In this document: positions 7,401 to 8,921 of the stretch, in pieces
Position numbering within the stretch: the stretch's first letter is position 1
Layout: every line of letters begins with the position of its first letter
Source of the DNA: Deltaproteobacteria bacterium
GTDB lineage: Bacteria > Desulfobacterota > Desulfobacteria > Desulfobacterales > C00003060
Assembly (NCBI GenBank): GCA_003647435.1
Contig: QMMV01000056.1
Span: 1 to 8,921 of the forward strand
Length of the DNA stretch: 8,921 nt
Direction: 5' to 3'
Notes under the pieces: generated by a model
What the model was told of the DNA's origin: nothing
The model's database searches: none
The model's input: only the letters and a program-made list of their open reading frames with translations
Made by a program: the position numbers and the translations under genes

Positions 7401-7804
7401 GCGCCAGCCTCAAGGGGGGCACGTCTTGCCAGCATGCTGCAGAAACCGTGAAACGTCATCACCTGAAGTGCGTCTGGAGAAAGCAGCAAGAAACGCCGAT
7501 CTCTGTGATGTGCGAGGGCTTTTCTGGCATATTCAAGCATCATTGTCTCGATGTCGTTTGCAGGCGGTACGCCTTGCTCCACCTTCTGAAAGAGACCTGC
7601 AATACGGATTTTCATCTCGCCCGCCGCTTTGTTTGTGAAGGTGAGAGCCAGGATCTCGTTGGGATGCCTCACTGCGGTCAGAAGCTTAATAAATCGAGCC
7701 ACAAGGAGCGTGGTCTTACCTGAACCGGCCGGGGCCTCCACGTGATGGCTCTGGCTAATATCAAGAGCAAGCTCTCTTTGTTCCTTATCGGGTGGCAAGT
7801 TCAT
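4406..7804 (-). CDS. addA: AddA/RecB-type UvrD helicase with C-terminal RecB-family nuclease
   Basis: A 1132-aa superfamily 1A helicase-nuclease of the kind that, with a partner subunit, processes double-strand breaks for RecA-dependent repair. Motifs in order (residues from the ATG at 7804): Walker A APAGSGKTTLL at about 24-34; ALTFTNKAAGEM at 53-64; LLVDEFQDTSRSQW at 408-421; VGDPKQSIYAFRKAEV at 442-457; NFRST at 485-489; VNLMTVHGAKGLQFDVV at 762-778; RELYVGMTRAKKQL at 842-855. The C-terminal nuclease domain looks intact: GTVTHRLIE (His962), GILDFV (Asp1046), IIDFKTS (Asp1059, Lys1061) and YRPQLMAY (Tyr1082, Gln1085, Tyr1089). The gene could start at a GTG one codon earlier; neither start has a good ribosome binding site. 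The start lies only 17 bases from element D. addB, often adjacent, is absent on both sides, so the subunit name is inferred from domain layout. Confidence 0.85.
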   Translation of the reverse strand: MNLPPDKEQRELALDISQSHHVEAPAGSGKTTLLVARFIKLLTAVRHPNEILALTFTNKAAGEMKIRIAGLFQKVEQGVPPANDIETMMLEYARKALAHHRDRRFLLLSPDALQVMTFHGFCSMLARRAPLEAGASPGSLVIEEGEQDLFIEESVREAIRKLLLLPEDTPERKAFENRLLRLNNRLPALIDELKDLITRRDIFLYLVRVAGSFRNVSALEENLTKGLEELVTTFLEEASGKFRHTQLGKNWEAFHRFLKRKGAPNAETLPEVLPGTSWSDLFPWQVIAEALTTQDGKPRRRFGPATGGFYKGFSATPWADRIKELPGDVTNMLRRLKGLPEPGAPPTDINALADLIILVAWAIRVHERRCQQRHVLDFVGLEQAALKVLSNDHVSDLQLFLDHRIQHLLVDEFQDTSRSQWILIQRLCAGWIPGDGRTVFLVGDPKQSIYAFRKAEVRLFLEAKEGIPLSGQGILPVNNIQLKANFRSTDSLVKYINTLFGDTVMASPDEAFDEVPFQPSTACEQKPLKEESLPVSLNLFFKDSAVAVPEEAEALWLARTVKEVVTKQTEPISIGILLFARNRLQYYLKALRENEISLRVKEGLKICQCPEVMCLYELTAALCRPHDDLAWACLARSPWTWADAGVLLQIAHMAPAPWPLKLKLAAEKHPEIRRLQSALKRGLQRLGRDSLARVVQEVWMALEGPEKVAACFGPEGVANCRRFFQILESIETGIPEETLVRLGNCLENLYAPEAPDAPITGVNLMTVHGAKGLQFDVVFLPFLDWCPLAAGKPPPYLLERSPGKSALPLIAMGQDRRLGKPEPAYGCLKHLADGRKLGELKRELYVGMTRAKKQLFLSGVAQKRRDRINGPENSALRWILNHTMKESAESIPTFLNPSGLPVSSKKSKKKLSLPPPASFEPQQIPYRLESPSGLSSRAIEAEELPWADADRHCATIRGTVTHRLIESLWHQGKLPGADRITTALIGEGLNPDRASVVASEIEAELLACLKEPFFKWLLDRSRPAAESEWAIEAVEKSNIIRTGILDFVRKDENYWWIIDFKTSRPEETEKEAQFLARETDLYRPQLMAYRDMLARVKGIDTVKIRTGLYFTGIQKWHEVVFVRKEGKCLDKA

Positions 7805-7821
7805 CACAAATTACCAAAAGC

Positions 7822-8095
7822 GTATCACTTTAGCCCTTTCAAAAACAGACATAAGGAGCGGACAAGCCATCATGCAGGTTTCGGCTTTCGGATACCTGAA
7901 ACCTGTATACTGTTTTTCTTGCGCTCGGTTACCTGCCTTCCGGCAGGCGGGTGCTCGAGTTTGAGACGGTTTACCCCTTACTTGCATCAGTTGCGAGGAA
8001 GATGTGCCATGTCCTTTGTTTTCCAACAACGTGGTTTCTAATCGGAGTGTCCGCATGCTCATCGCGTCTATTTTTCAAAAGAGCTGAAATGTTAC
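7822..8095. mobile_element. MITE-like element, copy D (274 bp, longest copy)
   Basis: The left end GTATCACTTTAGCCC... continues through ACAGACATAAGGAGCGGACAA, closely resembling the left end of copy C. The right end, read in reverse, is GTAACATTTCAGCTC... continuing to a GCGGACA motif. Together these form imperfect inverted repeats of roughly 50 bases. The interior has a hairpin (7872-7908), a perfect 6-bp stem with a 4-base loop (CCTGCC-TTCC-GGCAGG, 7932-7947), and GAGTTTGAGACGGT (7957-7970), whose complement occurs in the core of copy C. An 83-codon reverse frame spans almost the whole element, but it starts inside one inverted repeat and ends just beyond the other; I do not call it a gene. 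There are no clean flanking duplications (left flank CCAAAAGC). It accounts for most of the non-coding stretch upstream of addA. Confidence 0.65.
7872..7920 (+). terminator. hairpin plus T-tract inside element D
   Basis: ATGCAGGTTTC (7872-7882) pairs with GAAACCTGTAT (7898-7908), 11 pairs including one G-T. Four bases later comes TTTTT. The shape is that of a forward-strand intrinsic terminator with a 15-base loop. No forward gene lies upstream, so it may be only part of the element's secondary structure. Confidence 0.3.
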
Positions 8096-8102
8096 AAAAA
8101 TA

Positions 8103-8244
8103 GTAACACTTTAGCTCTTTTACAAAACAGACATACGGAACGGACAGGCCATCCGATTGGAGACCGTCTCAAACTCAGACAGAGAGCCAGTCTCCAATCG
8201 GATGGTCTGTCCGCAATAATATTTTCAAAAATCTAAACTGATAC
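8103..8244 (+). mobile_element. MITE-like element, copy C (142 bp) with perfect 8-bp target duplication
   Basis: It starts GTAACACTTTAGCTC and ends AAACTGATAC, giving terminal inverted repeats shared with copies A, B and D. It is flanked by perfect direct repeats CAAAAATA at 8095-8102 and 8245-8252. The left repeat includes the last base of copy D, so C appears to have inserted at the very edge of D. The two flanking sequences join cleanly if C is removed. It encodes nothing. The 8-bp duplication and GTAA-type end fit IS66-family transposition as I know it, but no transposase is present in the window, so this assignment is a guess. Confidence 0.8.
8141..8213. repeat. long central hairpin of copy C
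   Basis: The 24-base arms at 8141-8164 (CGGACAGGCCATCCG...) and 8190-8213 are complementary except for one position, which is G-U compatible in RNA. They enclose a 25-base loop containing a small GTCT/AGAC stem. Copy B lacks the 58 bases between the two TCCG tetramers at 8152-8155 and 8210-8213. There is no proper U-tract after it in either direction, so it does not look like a terminator. Confidence 0.85.
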
Positions 8245-8313
8245 CAAAAATATCAATAGAGGATTTAAAAGCTGTAAGCAACGAGAAAATTTTGTGGTGG
8301 AGATGAGACCGAC

Positions 8314-8530
8314 ATGAAGACCCATTACAAGGACTTCAGAGAATTCATCACGGTGCTTGAAGAAGGGGGGGTTTAGGCACATCCGTCACCCGGTCTCAGC
8401 CCATCTTGAGATCAACAAGATCACGGGTATCAATTTGCGTTATCGAAAACATGGGCATCATAATCTGTGATGCATTTTTGTTAAAGTTTTTGGTAGATGT
8501 TCCGATAAAGGTATCAGGGGAGTGGTGCGC
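8314..8530 (+). pseudogene. decayed N-terminal fragment of a UbiD-family decarboxylase
   Basis: From the ATG at 8314 the reading is MKTHYKDFREFITVLEEGGV followed by a stop at 8374. This is the usual UbiD start (xYxDLREFIxxLEExGEL). A shift of +1 at a run of seven G (8365-8371) restores a family-like sequence: FRHIRHPVSAHLEINKIT, matching the xRVxxPVSPHLEIxEIxD region. Similarity then weakens (RYRKHGHHNL) to a stop at 8468. In the same frame CIFVKVFG recalls the PVLxNxFG segment that follows in UbiD proteins. UbiD enzymes are prenylated-FMN decarboxylases of about 450-600 aa, so only the first 70 or so residues remain, with at least a frameshift, a stop and probably small deletions. It ends where the next gene begins. 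Confidence 0.72.
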
Positions 8531-8921
8531 ATGACTATAACTACCTATCAAATGGACAACGTCTTGAGGGCGTATGGCAAGCAACTAAGCCTCGGCAGGC
8601 GAGCAGCGCGAAACAAGGAAGTTGCAAGACCAAAATGTTCAGACAGCATCACAATCTCTGCTGAAGGGCGGCGACGGGCCATTATTGAGAAAGTAACGGC
8701 CGATGTTGTTGAAAAAATAACCCGGTACGGGCCACGAGATGGCATAGAACAGAAAGTGTTCAAGCAACTTGAAGATGAATATGGAAATAAACTTGAATTG
8801 AAAGAAGATAATTCCGGGCAACTCTTCAGGGTTGTTGACAGGCAAAGTGGAGAAGCAACTAAGACACTGTCTATTGATGATTCCAGATTTCTCAAGAATC
8901 GCCTCGAAGAAATTACCAAGA
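8531..8921 (+). CDS. DVU0524-like FlgM-associated protein, 3'-truncated by window edge
   Basis: The 130 visible codons begin MTITTYQMDNVLRAYGKQLS, continue with GRRAARNK, then SDSITISAEGRRRAIIEKVTADVVEKI and GIEQKVFKQLEDEYG. They end in a charged region (FLKNRLEEITK). From memory this matches the deltaproteobacterial family annotated as DVU0524 FlgM-associated protein, usually encoded next to the anti-sigma factor flgM in flagellar gene clusters; its molecular function is not established. AGGGGAG lies 8 bases before the ATG and fixes the start. No signal peptide or membrane segment is visible; it is likely cytoplasmic. The ribosome binding site lies within the decayed UbiD sequence, so the upstream promoter context may be secondary. 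I would expect flgM just past the window end. Confidence 0.75.
   Translation, partial: MTITTYQMDNVLRAYGKQLSLGRRAARNKEVARPKCSDSITISAEGRRRAIIEKVTADVVEKITRYGPRDGIEQKVFKQLEDEYGNKLELKEDNSGQLFRVVDRQSGEATKTLSIDDSRFLKNRLEEITK

Noticed and set aside
7932..7947. CCTGCC/GGCAGG hairpin as the start of a CRISPR or REP array
   Set aside because: Single occurrence with no regular spacing; it is better explained as internal structure of element D.
7742..8041. 99-codon forward ORF overlapping the addA start and element D
   Set aside because: Half of it is antisense to conserved helicase sequence and the rest is in repeat DNA; no recognisable domain.
7811..8062. 83-codon reverse-strand ORF over element D
   Set aside because: It starts within one inverted repeat and stops just past the other. 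It matches no family I recognise and has no ribosome binding site, so it is most simply a by-product of the element.
8141..8220. Long hairpin of copy C as an intrinsic terminator
   Set aside because: No uninterrupted U-tract follows the stem in either direction, and the arms are far longer than usual for a terminator.
8548..8919. 123-codon reverse ORF at the right edge
   Set aside because: Opposite strand to the DVU0524-like reading frame, which has a good ribosome binding site and family resemblance.

Overview
The window looks like chromosomal DNA of a Desulfobacterota (deltaproteobacterial) bacterium. Three things point there: the gene set, the protein style, and a gene at the right edge resembling the FlgM-associated DVU0524 family of Desulfovibrio and relatives. 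No taxonomic marker was searched, so this is inference.

The left part (1 to about 4222) is a reverse-strand operon transcribed in the order rpmH, rnpA, yidD, yidC, khpB (jag), mnmE. mnmE runs off the left edge. This is the widespread cluster linking ribosomal protein L34, the RNase P protein, membrane-protein insertion (YidD, YidC), an RNA-binding KH/R3H protein and a tRNA-modifying GTPase. In many bacteria it lies next to dnaA and oriC. Here neither dnaA nor clear DnaA boxes are visible. The spacing is tight throughout (rpmH stop abuts the rnpA start, rnpA overlaps yidD, khpB and mnmE follow within 11-13 bases) except for a 197-base gap between yidD and yidC.

The middle (4406-7804, reverse strand) is one large AddA/RecB-type UvrD helicase with an intact C-terminal RecB-family nuclease domain. 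No addB partner is present in the window.

The right part (7805-8921) has no intact gene for about 720 bases. It holds two adjacent inverted-repeat elements, then a decayed N-terminal fragment of a UbiD-family decarboxylase gene. The DVU0524-like flagellar-associated gene follows on the forward strand and is cut by the window end.

The most interesting signal is a family of four short non-coding elements at 3342-3395, 4282-4365, 7822-8095 and 8103-8244. They share terminal inverted repeats beginning GTATCA or GTAACA and look like MITEs. Two have 8-bp flanking direct repeats that fit target-site duplications. Two copies are nearly identical except that one carries a 58-bp insert forming a 24-bp-arm hairpin. 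The elements occupy the intergenic gaps of this otherwise housekeeping region. I saw no CRISPR array, tRNA, rRNA or recognisable defence system.
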